The position numbers and the translations under genes were made by a program. The notes under the pieces are model-generated. The model saw nothing but the letters and a program-made list of their open reading frames with translations, was not told where the DNA came from and made no database searches. Positions 1 to 10,519 of a stretch of DNA of 64,000 bases are shown piece after piece. The DNA is from Persicaria tinctoria (lineage: Eukaryota > Streptophyta > Magnoliopsida > Caryophyllales > Polygonaceae), in the NCBI GenBank assembly GCA_037127255.1, contig JBANSL010000004.1, positions 2,852,001-2,916,000 of the forward strand. Reading direction: 5' to 3'. The first letter of the stretch is position 1, and each line of letters begins with the position of its first letter.

Positions 1-1130
1 GTGATCCTAATTAACTACATCTAATATATATAAATACACAACTCGCTATATTTTTAAAAAATAAAATAAAAATAAACGGTTCGATGGTTCGTGTCGGGTA
101 TCCGGTAACGAGATTTGCCCGAACCATACACGAACCATTAATTTTCGTGTTTTCACGGTTCGTGTCATTATCGTGTCGTGTGCTTTTCGTGTCGTGTTTT
201 TTCGTGTCGTATCGCCCCGGTTTCGTGTCGGGTCAGTCGGGTCGGGTTTTTCCGCACAGCCCTATCCCTCACATCAACTTCATTGCCGCTCCACAATCGA
301 CATCGCAGTCTCGCTCACATCCGTTCATCTCCCTCGCTCGGATTCGAGGTCGGGGCACCCAGATCCGGAGAAGGTAGAGGTCCCTCTAATGTTACTAATA
401 GGTGAAAACTCTAATGTTACTAACAGGTTAATTGTATACGACTAAAAACAAGTTGTGGATATTGTAAACACTATATTCATAGAGCGAATTTATATAGGTT
501 GAAACCTGAAATGAATTAAAATGATATATACCATGGAGACTATTCGGATGGTTGTTGATGGGCAAGGAGTAGTCAGCACCATTAAGAGTGAACTTCCTCT
601 CCTTAATCCTGTTTGCAACGCGACCGACTATGCAGCCAAAAAACGAACCAACTCCTTAATCCTGTTTGCAACGCCGTCAGAAACCTGGGGCTCCCGCCGG
701 CAGAGCTTGGCACTCTGCCGCCCGTCATCATCTCCCCTGGCCGCAAACTCGAAGATTGAGATTGAACAAAAAAAGAGGAGAAATTGAGAGAAGAATTGGG
801 ATTGGAATCCGGGATTAATGCTTATTAATGTTGAGTTGTGTTGGTTGATTGCTGTTCTTATAACTATACTTATTTCATGGCGTAGCTGTTAGATCTGGTT
901 AACACATGCCATTGTTGTTGTTATGGCCATATTTTTTTTCATGCCCGTGTTGTGAAATGTGCTGAGTAAAAGTCTTTAGTTTGTTGTGAAGGACGGAATT
1001 GTTATGGATCATGTGTATTTGGATTCAATGTAGCTTGCATCTTAATTAACATAGTTTCATATAGTTTGGGTCGAGTTGTTATTTTTCATGGTATGAAATA
1101 TAGTTTGGGAGTTTGATATAATTCACCATG
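1..1130. other. Intergenic, no gene supported
   Basis: I see no convincing gene here. About 80-250 is rich in repeated cgtgtcg/gtgtcgggt words, of the kind found near the ends of hAT-like elements, but no terminal repeats or target duplication can be paired within the window. Short open frames up to 97 codons have no recognisable domain. The sequence turns AT-rich after about 800. Confidence 0.5.
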
Positions 1131-1213
1131 ACAACCAAAGATTTCGAAGAACAACAAGGTGAGAAGTATATTGGTTGAAAATTGACGTTCGATCGAAAAT
1201 ATATCGAAAAAAA

Positions 1214-1241
1214 CCCGAACATGGTTCGGGAAAAGTACTAG
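1214..1241 (+). mobile_element. Helitron 3' terminus (remnant)
   Basis: A GC hairpin (CCCGAAC-atg-GTTCGGG) is followed seven bases later by CTAG and then a host T. This is the layout of plant Helitron 3' ends. The 5' TC end is not identified. It lies just inside the conserved 3' flank of LEA_2 copy 1. The equivalent place in copy 3 (7785-7788) also carries a Helitron-like CTAG terminus. Confidence 0.5.
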
Positions 1242-1532
1242 TTATTATTATATATTGATAGGTTAATAACCTTGTAAAATAACAATTATATAATATTACT
1301 AGCAATTCATAACTCGTCAATAAATAAAAAAGAAGTAATTCAAAACTAAAAACTAATCCAGTTACTTTGTTCCCCCAAACGACGTTTACCTTTCAATTCG
1401 ACCAAATCCAACAGAATCAAAATCTCACAATTTTGCTAAAAAGAAAAATAATTGAAAACTGAACAATTGAAAGATGGAAATCACAACGATTTCGCGTGAA
1501 TATTTATCAGCCGACGACTTGATAGGAATGAA

Positions 1533-2159
1533 TCAGTAGCGAGGGTAACCTTTCAATTGACAATCGACCTTCTGAGCCCTATCCGCCGACCGGCCGGAGC
1601 AATCAATTACGACGTTCTCGCAGGTCACAACCGTCCATAGTTCCCCCAAACGCCCGTTCAATTCGACTTTGACGATCCCCTCTCCGGCCGCCAAGTCAGC
1701 CCTAATGTCCTCAACAACCTCCGCATCGAGGGGCGTCACTCCGTAGCGACCGGCCGGCACGGGCACCAGGCCAAAAGCCTCCCCGTGGACCAACTCCTCG
1801 CTGCCCGCGGCCAGGTTGAAGACGTCGGGCAGGACGCCGTCGGCGATGCTGTCCTTGCCCTTGTTCACAAACAATACGAGGCTTGTCAGGTTGAGGGGGG
1901 GCGCGTGGGGGTCCGGGTTGCCGGCCCGGATGCCGACTCCGATGATGCTGTCGACGCGGCCGTCGGGTGTGACGTTGTAGTATCTGACCGCCGTTGACTC
2001 CACGGCGACGGTCAGATACTTGACGTGGACGGGCCGCTCAGAGTATAAAAGGTAGATCACGAAAGGCACGACTGCTAATGTGAAGCAAATGACAAAGATC
2101 TTTGAGCAACGATCATCGTCCTTGCTGGTGGTCGTGGATGGTTTGGTAGTCGTAGACAT
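1533..2159 (-). CDS. LEA_2/NHL-like single-pass membrane protein, copy 1
   Basis: Intact single-exon gene of 208 aa. Residues 1-20 are a polar Ser/Thr-rich tail, and about 21-40 form one hydrophobic membrane span with no following signal-peptidase-like site. From about 48 to the end the pattern is that of the LEA_2 domain of NDR1/HIN1-like proteins: a VAVESTAVRYYNVT strand, an NPDP motif at 81-84 (the NPN/NPD position of NHL proteins), a VFNL...GSEE strand, and an IRADLAAGEG helix-turn near 152-161. Three C-terminal cysteines (about 180, 187, 200) and two N-glycosylation sequons (NVT 62, NLT 90) suit an extracellular face. NHL proteins are membrane-anchored and often linked to defence or stress; the role of this gene is inference. 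The start is the ATG adjoining the conserved palindrome. It is the first of an 11-copy minus-strand array. Confidence 0.85.
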   Translation of the reverse strand: MSTTTKPSTTTSKDDDRCSKIFVICFTLAVVPFVIYLLYSERPVHVKYLTVAVESTAVRYYNVTPDGRVDSIIGVGIRAGNPDPHAPPLNLTSLVLFVNKGKDSIADGVLPDVFNLAAGSEELVHGEAFGLVPVPAGRYGVTPLDAEVVEDIRADLAAGEGIVKVELNGRLGELWTVVTCENVVIDCSGRSADRAQKVDCQLKGYPRY

Positions 2160-2162
2160 TTG

Positions 2163-2176
2163 AAACGACGTCGTTT
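2163..2176 (-). promoter_or_regulatory. Start-proximal palindrome of copy 1
   Basis: Perfect 14-bp palindrome AAACGACGTCGTTT, three bases upstream of the ATG, with an ACGT core. It recurs at the same place in most paralogues. A bZIP (ACGT-core) site or a 5'UTR hairpin are possible roles; neither is shown by sequence alone. Confidence 0.55.
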
Positions 2177-2253
2177 ACGGGATTGACCGATCGACCGACG
2201 CCGGTGGAAGCAAATCAGGTTAGCAGATTGCAATTGGATGTACGTCGTGTGTG

Positions 2254-2261
2254 TTTAAATA
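2254..2261 (-). promoter_or_regulatory. TATA box of copy 1
   Basis: Reads TATTTAAA on the minus strand, about 95 bp upstream of the ATG, inside a block (GGCTATTTAAACAC) kept in copies 5, 7, 10 and 11. This suggests a 5'UTR of about 60 nt. Confidence 0.5.
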
Positions 2262-3718
2262 GCCGTCTTCTATCTACTCTCGCCCTAAATTAAAAATAAA
2301 ATAAAAACACTGTATTTTTTTTTAAAACTAATCCGTCACACTTTTTTCTCGGGATAATTTTTTTCTTAAATATAAGAAGCACTTTATACAATACGTTTTT
2401 TTTTGGATAAAATATTATTTTTAAATTAAATAAAAACAATTTATCAAATTAATTATCTTCTATCTAACTTTATACTAAAGCCGATGCATTGCGGCTTACG
2501 TGGCACTTGTAGACGATCCTCGTAAAATTTTCTTCCAAAAGAATCATACTAATAAAATTAGTATCAGATAAATATTGCAATTTAGATTTGAATTAAATAA
2601 GTAGAACGGTTAGTTTTATCTTATCTCATATGATAGATAGATAGATAGATACAATATCATATAAAAAAGATTAAATATTATATAAGAAAAAGCTATGTAA
2701 ACGTAATATCTAATTAGAATTAGAATTCTTATCTGTTTTTTATTTTGAAATTCATAAAAAGATGCACTATATAATTGAAAAACTTATTTAATTGTTATAT
2801 ATATAAAAGATTATATAAAAAAGATTAAATAGATAGATTTTGACTTTTAAAACTAAAGATATTCGTTAATAGTAAAAATGTTATGGTTCAATTTAAAAAA
2901 AAAAATAGAAAGAAAAAAGATTTTTTTTAATAGATGAAAAAAGAATAAGTCCGACAAAAGTTATGATTTAATTTGTTTAAAATTAAATTTGGAAGAAAGA
3001 AAACTTTTTCTAGAAAAAATATAATTTAGATTTATTGCATTTGTTATTATATGTTAAACATATAAATTAAAATTTATATATCGTTTAATATTTATGGAAT
3101 GAGATCTAATTAATTCTCCCTGTTTTATGCATCGATAAATGATGAATTCAAAATCACAAGCCAGCAAAATTTGTCTCCTTATTTTCCGAAGAATCAAAGG
3201 TAACCAAAAGCTAAATTCTGAATGCAGATAGAGAATTTGCTAAAGCTTCAACGGATCTGAGCAATCGAGTTGGGATTTGTAGGAGATCGTTTTCGAATTG
3301 CAAATTATTCATGTCGGTCAATTTTGAGATATTTAGACAATCCACAATAGAGGTGAATAGAGGTGTGTAAATGCATATTTGTTAGACACTTTTGAGCTCC
3401 AGGTGTACAAATGTAAGCATTTAAATATGTGATGCGCAAATTTGAGCACACTACCTCCCTGTATGCATAAACTTTTTACAAAAAAATCAAGACAATTTTA
3501 TTTATTTATTATTTTATTTTTCTTTTTATTTTAAATGATTTGTATTTAAAGGATGGGTAAAAAATACACATTTTATCGATGAAGTAAATTAAGTGATTGT
3601 TTATTTTTACCCCTCTTATGTACCAAAATCAGTAGTGATGGTCTTAGGTGCGCAATGGAAACGTTTTCGTAAAACATCAACATGGGCATGATGGGCCGTG
3701 AAATGCAATTGATGGGTC
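2262..3718. repeat. Upstream flank of the duplicated LEA_2 unit
   Basis: AT-rich, no gene. Blocks match the upstream flanks of other copies (30452-31520, 44880-46450, 59314-59790, and the sequences bracketing the CACTA element). Shared words include ttatcaaattaattatcttct, the (gata)n run at 2633-2652, and a 3330-3470 stretch with tgtgcaaatg/gagcacat motifs. The 3650-3718 part (aacatcaacatgggcatgat) matches 31440-31500. The unit therefore includes about 1.4 kb of upstream DNA. Confidence 0.7.
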
Positions 3719-3972
3719 ATATAGTTCCCCCAAGCGCCCGTTCAATTCGACTTTGACGATCCCCTCTCCGGCCGCCAAATCAGCCCTAACATCCCTAACA
3801 AGCTGGGCATCGAGGTACGACTGTCCGTGGGGATCGGGCACGGGCACGGGCACCAGGCCAAGCACCTCCCCGTGGACCACCTCCTCGCTGCCCGCGGTCA
3901 GGTTGAAAACGCCGGGCAGGCCGCCGCTGGCGATCGTCAGGGCGTCCTTCTTCACCAATCTGAGGCCGTCCT
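3719..3972 (-). pseudogene. LEA_2/NHL-like copy 2, internal fragment
   Basis: About 85 codons of the LEA_2 core survive, from the LRLVKK region through LPGVFNLTAGSEEVVHGE to LNGRLGELY. The N-terminal tail, membrane span, first half of the domain and Cys-containing C-terminus are absent. On the left the homology stops abruptly at about 3718 and joins unit-flank sequence; on the right it stops at about 3972. It reads as a product of deletion between unit sequences. No start codon, palindrome or promoter is present, so expression is unlikely. Confidence 0.8.
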
Positions 3973-4109
3973 TACTTAAAGAATTAACTATGAGGTCTAC
4001 TAACTTCTAAATTTATTAAAAGGGGTTCTAATTATCCAATTCTCTCTTAAATATTTGAAAATATAAGTCAATTGACTTTTTAACACATTTTTTACCGAGT
4101 GAAAAACTA

Positions 4110-4348
4110 CTCCATTCGATCCAAAAAGATTGTCGTTTGACTTTTTTAACATGTATTTTAAGGAGTTAAAAACTATATAAAATATCAACTTTTTTTAAAT
4201 TATTTTTTTACAACTTAATATTTGTTGGTAATAAGTATTAGATTATAAAAAAATAATAAAAAAGTTAATATATTAATATACAGTTTTTAGCTCCTTAAAA
4301 TACGTGTTAAAAAGTCAAACGACGTCATCCTTTTTGAATCGGAGGTAG
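4110..4348. mobile_element. Stowaway-like MITE
   Basis: 239 bp with imperfect inverted ends (CTCCATTCGATCCAAAAAG / CTTTTTGAATCGGAGGTAG) flanked by TA dinucleotides at 4108-4109 and 4349-4350. An inner inverted block (gtcgtttgacttttttaaca) extends the hairpin. It sits inside a larger, older Stowaway-like repeat whose ends are near 4036 and 6598. Confidence 0.65.
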
Positions 4349-4499
4349 TATATAAAATAGTATATTTTTAATTAATTTTTTTACATAATTATATACTACG
4401 TACTTATTGGTAATATATATAAGACTATGTAGAAAAATTAATAAAAAGAATATTATTTTATATAGTTTTAAACTCTTTAAAAAACGTGTCAAAAAACAA

Positions 4500-6555
4500 G
4501 AGAAAATTTGCCCAACGAGCCTATTTTTTGGGCCTAAATGAGGGAGTGTCTCCCACCCTTATAAAATTAGGGTTTTGTCCACCAAAAAATTTCTGGACAA
4601 AATTACCCCTCTAATCTCATGTCTCCATTACCGTTTCAGCGTCACATATCCTCCCGTTTCAGATCTCGTTCGTCGACCCCTCCCTCGCTCTTCCTCTCTC
4701 TCTCCTCCTCCTCCGGTCACCAGCCTCACCTCTTCGTACCCTCACCGCCGGAATCCGGAACTCTCCCCCATCACCTCTCCCTCGCCTCGCCGGAGAAGAA
4801 TGGAGATTCGGCTCAAATCCGAGGAGATCCGGCTCGAATCCGAGATCTGCCTCTCCGTCGTGCTCTCGCTCTCCTGCTCATCCATAGGAGCAACGATCGC
4901 CGATCGCGGAGGAAGACGATCTGGCCTGCGAGCCAGTGAGCCACCGATTGAAGATCTCAACCTCCGAGCGACCATGGCGGCTCCTTTCTAGGTCTCATCC
5001 GATTCGACGGCGAGAGTTGCTGAAATCCGATCTCCAGGTTCTGTCATGAAATCGCCGAATCAATGGACACGTTGTGTAGATCTCGAAGTCGGCGATGGAC
5101 GAGAGTTGCTGAAATCGGCGATGGACGATCCCTCTCCTCCCTCAGATCTCTCTCCTCCTCCCTCAGATCTCCCCTTCGGCGATCTTCGGCTTTTTGGTTG
5201 TCGACAGCCATGAGCCTCCTCTCCCACGCTCTGAATCCAAAGAGGACGAGATCGCCGATCGCCGCCCTATCTCCTGTGCTCGACGAGGATGAGATCTATC
5301 GCTTCCTCCCTCCGAAACTGACTCCCAGCCGAGCACAGGACTCCCAGCCGCTGAGCACAGGAGATCTGTCGCAGATTGCCGTCAGCCGCCGCACCGACTC
5401 CCAGCCGCCGCAGATTACCGTCACCTTCGTCAACGGCGTCGAGGAGTCCTTCCTGCTCGCTCTCCATTTAGACGAAGACGACCTGGCCTATTCTCATCCC
5501 CGAGGAAGAGATCCACCAATCGGACTTGAATCCGCAGAGGAAGATGACCTAGCCTGCTCTGCGCGAGTTTCAGCATGTTTCCATGGGAGCAACGATCGCC
5601 GATCGCGGAGGAAGACGATCTGAAGCGGCCTCGCCTCACTTCAGATTTTCAGCAGCCATATCTTGTTTGCTGTGAGTTTCTTCTTCCGTTCAAGTTCAAC
5701 AATTCAACTTTCTACTTCTTCTTCTTAGCTCTTTTGGAAGCAGATATCAGTTCTGTTAATTTACTCCGCAATCCACTTCTTAAATTAACCGTGCTCACCA
5801 CAATATATGCTTTCAAGTATACATGTTGATGTCGTGGTTTTGCTTTAATAGGTGAGTCTTCTTGTGGTAAGGAATTTGGATATACACATTCAAGTAATTG
5901 CTGATGTCGTGGTTTTGCTTTAATAGGTGAATCAACCATAAACAACTTTGTTGAAACCGGGGTTTCAACAACAACGTTGTGGAAGGAAATTTGGAGATGA
6001 ATATTTTTACTCTTTTGGTGAGGACTTTTAGTTTGGTCCTTCTTTTTTGCTGAAATTATTGGTGTTGAACTTGCTTTAAAACTAGAATTTGCTGAAATTA
6101 TTGTTGTTGAACTTGCTTTAAATCTCCTTTAAAAGCCTCTTAGCTCAATGGTAGAGCAATGTGCTTATGCACAAATACGTGGGTTCGAATCCCGCATAGG
6201 CTAAATTTTATATCTCGTAACACGGTTTCAGCAACAATTTCAGCATCAACAACGTTGCTGAAATCGGGGTTTCAGCAATTCTGGAAACGCAAGAAAAAAA
6301 GCGGAAAAAAACGAAAAAATAAAGCCAAAAAAAAAAACTGCTGAAAACAGATGGTGGCACAGGGGTTTCAGCAATTCCGTTTCAGCAACTCTGGAAAGGC
6401 GGGGAAAAAAAAACTAAATTTCGTGGATTTTTTTTTTTGCTGAAAACAAAAATTTCAGCATGATGAAAAATTCGGTGGACAAATCCCAAATATGGAGGGG
6501 GGGGAGACGGATTCCTAATATAGCCTAATTTCGTGGCCTGTATGGAAATTGCCCC
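4500..6555. mobile_element. Mutator-like (Pack-MULE-like) element
   Basis: 2056 bp flanked by a perfect 9-bp target duplication AAAAAACAA (4491-4499 and 6556-6564). The ends are related inverted sequences (GAGAAAATTTGCCC... and, reversed, GGGGCAATTTCCAT...), and similarity continues through 'gtctccc' and 'tttgtccacc' blocks for about 100 bp. There is no MULE transposase. The interior is GC-rich, exon-like sequence (about 4600-5640) with a duplicated block (gcaacgatcgccgatcgcgg at about 4890 and 5590), then an AT-rich intron-like part, a tRNA-like gene and repeated gctgaaa/tttcagc words. Open frames of up to 186 codons in the GC-rich part have no recognisable domain, so captured host exons are an inference. 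Confidence 0.7.
6134..6203 (+). tRNA. tRNA-like gene (possibly pseudo)
   Basis: Cloverleaf-like 70 nt. The acceptor arm AGCCTCT/ATAGGCT has one mismatch, the D-arm is GCTC-AATGGTA-GAGC, and the T-arm GTGGG-TTCGAAT-CCCGC is a good B box. The anticodon arm (TGTG...CACA) leaves an odd-sized loop, so the anticodon is uncertain (UAU if a 7-nt loop is forced). A weak T-run follows. It is related to the minus-strand tRNA-like gene at 10129. It lies inside a transposon, so a degenerate mobile copy is likely. Confidence 0.5.
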
Positions 6556-6564
6556 AAAAAACAA

Positions 6565-7764
6565 ATTGACTTATATTTTCAAACGGATGTAGGACGTAGT
6601 ATATAAAAAAAAACTATGTAAATGTATCTGTTGCATGTTGCAAAGAGAGAGAGGCCAAAGAAAGGAACTCGCGATGAAAGAGAGCGGGTTGCAGGCTAGG
6701 GGCCGCACTATCGACAGGCAGACATGGGGGTAGTGGTTGTGAAAACAAAGAGTAAGGTTGACGATGCGAGTGGTCGGTCTGTCACATCTATATGGGATGC
6801 GAGTGGTGGAGGTGCACCTGTGGTAGGATGACGGCGGCGAGAACGAATACTATGGGAGGGCAATGATCGAAGTTAATCAGAGATGAAGATTGACATTGGA
6901 GTGGGTTGAGCGGACAAACGATTGCGCGCGGTAGATTTTAGGGTTTCAAATTGGAAGAGGAGGACTGAATTGGGTAGAACGCATGCATTTTCATTAAGTT
7001 TATTTTTTAGTTCCAAAACCCTTTGCCACATTTCCTTATTTTAATTATTTGTTGGACTTGGATCTATGTATTACTTAATATATTAATATGAACTATATTT
7101 ATTTTACATTTTTCTTAAATCGGATAATATATACCTCCAACACAAATTGTACAACGACGCCTTGAATTCTCCAACATTTTGTTTGTAGAAGTCGGCAGAG
7201 ACACATGACGCTTTCTCCATAATCGTAGTCGTATGAACCAATCACAATTTTTTGAAATAATCAATATATGTATAAGATAAAATTTTGTTCTAACTCTATT
7301 TGATTAATATATCTATATATATACATAAGATAAAATTTGACCCAATTTTATTAGATATTGATATATTTTTAAGAAGATATTAAAGACTTTAATATAGTAA
7401 TATATGTTTAAGATAACACTTTATCCAATTTCCCTTTGGCTTTGATTCTTTTAGCTATGAGACATGTCTCCACTTAATCAATTTTATTAAATAATCAATT
7501 CGTTTATACTTATAAATATTAAAATCAATTTTATTATCTAAGATACCTTGGATTTATTTTAAAATCGTATATATAATTAGAAGAGTAATGGGTATTAATA
7601 ATTATTTTTTTAATTCAAATTTTTTTAAAGAATATATATGTATATGTTATAATAATTTCTTTTAACTATATCTTAATTATGTAACAATTAAGAAGTATTG
7701 AAGAAAATTAATTAGTTGATTAAACAGATATTAATATCAAATTTATTTAAATTAAAAAAAACCA
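6565..7764. other. Intergenic, no gene supported
   Basis: The first about 35 bp (ttgacttatattttcaaacg) completes the right end of an older Stowaway-like repeat split by the MULE. About 6640-6960 is moderately GC-rich with no domain-bearing frame. From 7060 the sequence is strongly AT-rich with repeated tataagataaaattt words, perhaps the body of the Helitron remnant ending at 7788. Confidence 0.5.
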
Positions 7765-7788
7765 CACACAGCGCGGGTATTGAACTAG
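7765..7788 (+). mobile_element. Helitron-like 3' terminus
   Basis: A GC-rich run (acagcgcgggtattgaa) ends in CTAG followed by T. The host-like sequence that resumes (aataggttaataacc) is the same 3' unit flank seen after 1242 in copy 1. The 5' end is not located and the hairpin is imperfect. Confidence 0.4.
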
Positions 7789-7990
7789 TTTTCAGTATGA
7801 TATAACAAAATTAATAGGTTAATAACCAATAAAATAACAATTATATAATATTATTAGTAATTCATAACTCATCGAATAAAAAAAGTAATTCATAACTAAA
7901 AGTTAATCCAGTAATATCTGAATTGAAAGATGGAAAATCATAACACGGTTCGAGTGAATATTTATCAGCCGACGACTTGATAGGAATTAA

Positions 7991-8623
7991 TTAGTAGGGA
8001 GGGGAACCTTTCAATAGACAATCGACCTTCTGAGCCCTATCCGCCGACCTGCCGGAGCAATCAATCACGACGTCTTTGCAGGTCCCACCCACCAACATTT
8101 CCCCCCCCAAACTCCCGTTGATCAATTCGACTTCAATTATCCCCTCTCCGGCTGCCAAGTCAGCCCTAACTTCGTCGGCAAGCTTGGCATCGGGGTAAGT
8201 CCGTCCGTCGTGTTCGGGCAAGGGCACCAGGCCAAACGCCTCCCCGCGGACCCGCACCTCGCTGCCCGCGGTCAGGTTGAAAACACTGGGCAGGTCGCCG
8301 CGGGCGATCGTCTGGTTGCCCTTCTTCACCAAAAAATTGAGGCCTGTCAGGCTGAGTGGAGGCCCGTTGGGGTCCAGGTTGCCGGCCCGGATGCCGACTC
8401 CGATGATGCTGTCGACGAGGCCTTCGGGGGTGACGTTGTAGTATCTGACCGCCGTTGACTCGACGGCGACGGTCAGATTCTTGACGGGGACACTGTGGCC
8501 ATATTTTAACCCCAGGTACAGGAAGAGGAGAACCACGATTACCGCTCCGATGCACAAGCCTGGGATATCGCCACATTCGTCGACCTTGCTCGTGGCCGTG
8601 GATGAATTTGTAGTCGTAGACAT
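7991..8623 (-). CDS. LEA_2/NHL-like single-pass membrane protein, copy 3
   Basis: Intact, 210 aa, single exon. The polar MSTTTNSSTATSK tail is followed by a membrane span at about 22-41 and the LEA_2-type domain from about 48. The NPD motif reads NLDP (82-85), a departure from the family, and position 91 is SLT instead of NLT, so that sequon is lost; NVT and NQT/NLT sequons remain. The C-terminal cysteines are retained (TCKDVVIDC and VDC). It has the start-proximal palindrome and a TATA box. Membrane anchoring with an external LEA_2 domain is expected from the family; any defence role is inferred. Confidence 0.85.
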   Translation of the reverse strand: MSTTTNSSTATSKVDECGDIPGLCIGAVIVVLLFLYLGLKYGHSVPVKNLTVAVESTAVRYYNVTPEGLVDSIIGVGIRAGNLDPNGPPLSLTGLNFLVKKGNQTIARGDLPSVFNLTAGSEVRVRGEAFGLVPLPEHDGRTYPDAKLADEVRADLAAGEGIIEVELINGSLGGEMLVGGTCKDVVIDCSGRSADRAQKVDCLLKGSPPY

Positions 8624-8626
8624 TTG

Positions 8627-8640
8627 AAACGACGTCGTTT
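8627..8640 (-). promoter_or_regulatory. Start-proximal palindrome of copy 3
   Basis: Exact AAACGACGTCGTTT, three bases upstream of the ATG. Confidence 0.55.
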
Positions 8641-8730
8641 ACGGGATTGATCGATCGATCGTCGACGCCGGTGCAAGCAAAGCAAATCAGGTTTTCAAAT
8701 TTCAATTGATGAACTTCGTATACGAGTGTG

Positions 8731-8740
8731 TAAATATATA
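8731..8740 (-). promoter_or_regulatory. TATA box of copy 3
   Basis: Reads TATATATTTA on the minus strand, 108 bp upstream of the ATG, in the conserved GGCTAT context. Copy 4 has the same variant, while copies 1, 5, 10 and 11 use TATTTAAA. Confidence 0.5.
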
Positions 8741-10128
8741 GCCGTCTTCTATCTACTCTCGCCCTAAATTTGATAAATTGTTTTTTTTTTTAATTTAAAC
8801 TAGCCTAGACCCCGTGCGCCACGCACGGAATTTTTAAAATTAATCTAAGTAGACTTATCTTATTTTTTAGATGTTATCATATTAAGAAATGTGTTTTATA
8901 TAATGTATACACAGTACTCGTTCCGACAAGTATTCGATTTCCTTTAATTTTTCTTCAATTTATATCTTTTACCAGTCGTAGATAAAAATGTATTTTTTGT
9001 ACTCCGTATGATTTAACTGTCTAAAGGTGGATTATTACCGGATTTTCTATCTTATGCCCCACAAGAAGCCAAATTGAAAAATATTTTCTCCAAATACACC
9101 CGATTTAGCCATTTTTAAATTAGACTATGCAGTTCACTCATTTTCTTTTAGGATTTTCTTTCCTAATAAATTATTTTTATATATAGTATGTCCTTATGAC
9201 ACACAATATAAAAATCGTATTGTTAGAAAGTAATCAAAATACTCCAGACCCAATCTCTTGTTAATAGTCCTTATATATAAAAGTAAAAAGGGCAAAAGAA
9301 TTGGATATTAACTATATTGAAATTGAATGTGACTCGCTCACGATAATAAACTCTATTATTATTGGCAAATGAGAATATCTTTGAGAAATCGAGATAATCC
9401 TCTTAGATGTTCTCTTTCTCATATCGTTTTTTTTTTCTCAAGTGAATCATTTTAGCCTATCTTAACGAAAATTAATTATGTGGCAAATAAGATTGCACTT
9501 CTTTGCCATCGATCAGTCTCGAAGAAAAGCTCTGTTGGAATACCTCCATCGCCTAGACCTCATTGAAAAGGATGTTATTGGAAAGAGAATCAAACAATTT
9601 TTCAGTTGAGTGTGCAAATGAGACAATAATAATGGACTTCATCCCGATCGATCATTGTCGCATAAAAAACATCATGAGGATCCTCAATGGGGGACAAGTT
9701 GTTTAAATTAGTTCTTTCATTTAGAATGTAGAATATAAATTATAAATTAGTTGTTCTTTCATTTAAAGAAAATGTGTTTATAATTGATGCTTCTTGAAAT
9801 CATATATAATTTGACTATTGGCAATTTCTCTAGAGCTTACTTTCAAGCCTCTTTGTCTTGTTCGGATGGAATTGGACAAAAACCATACAAATAGATTTTT
9901 AAAAAATGCCTTACATAGAGGACAAAGACAATCTAATAAGCAGGGTTAAAAGTTGAAGATGTCATTAAATCTAAAAAGAGAGAGCTTTTTCAAACCCTAT
10001 GGTAAACTTAATAAGCTTCGATGAATGCTGCTAGTGTTTGTAACTGTACATAGCTTTTGAGCAAGAACCTACGAGTCTTAAGTCTAAATTCTTGACAATC
10101 TTGAGCAAGAACCTACGTGTGCAATTTG

Positions 10129-10198
10129 TAGCCTATGTGGGATTCGAACCCACATCAATGTGTGCAACACATCGGTCTACCTTTTGAGTTAATAGGCT
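10129..10198 (-). tRNA. tRNA-like gene, anticodon UGC (Ala) if read canonically
   Basis: 70 nt with a perfect 7-bp acceptor stem (AGCCTAT/ATAGGCT) and a perfect T-arm (TGTGGG-TTCGAAT-CCCACA). The anticodon arm GATGT-GTTGCAC-ACATT places TGC at 34-36. The D-arm is weak (ACTC opposed by GACC), and no T-run terminator follows. Similarity to the copy at 6134 is high in both outer arms. It lies inside the Helitron, so a functional alanine tRNA is doubtful. Confidence 0.5.
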
Positions 10199-10519
10199 AA
10201 TTTAACATAAAGTGACGATACATGAGCTTTTGTATGTGATATACAAAGGGCTAATTTAACACAAGGTCACGAGTTAAGTAAGAAAAGGGTTACTTTTGTA
10301 GCTTCTGTATCACAGCAATATGAGTTGCTGTATAAGAGCAAAATGAGCTGCTGTTTGACAGCAAAATGAGCTGTTGTATGTTGCCAAAAAGCATACAAAT
10401 GTCCCCAAAAAATTGTATGATAGTTGGTGTTGTGTTTGGCTGCTGTAAAACTGTATGACAGCTGCTGTAAAATTGTATAAAAGCTGTTGGAAAACAGAAA
10501 AACACACTTGGATACAAAA

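Noticed and set aside
1785..1997. Plus-strand open frames antisense to nearly every LEA_2 copy (also 8210, 34273, 44323, 46958, 55085, 58635).
   Set aside because: They mirror GC-rich codons of the real minus-strand genes; the predicted peptides have no domain and no start context. Their conservation follows from the gene beneath.
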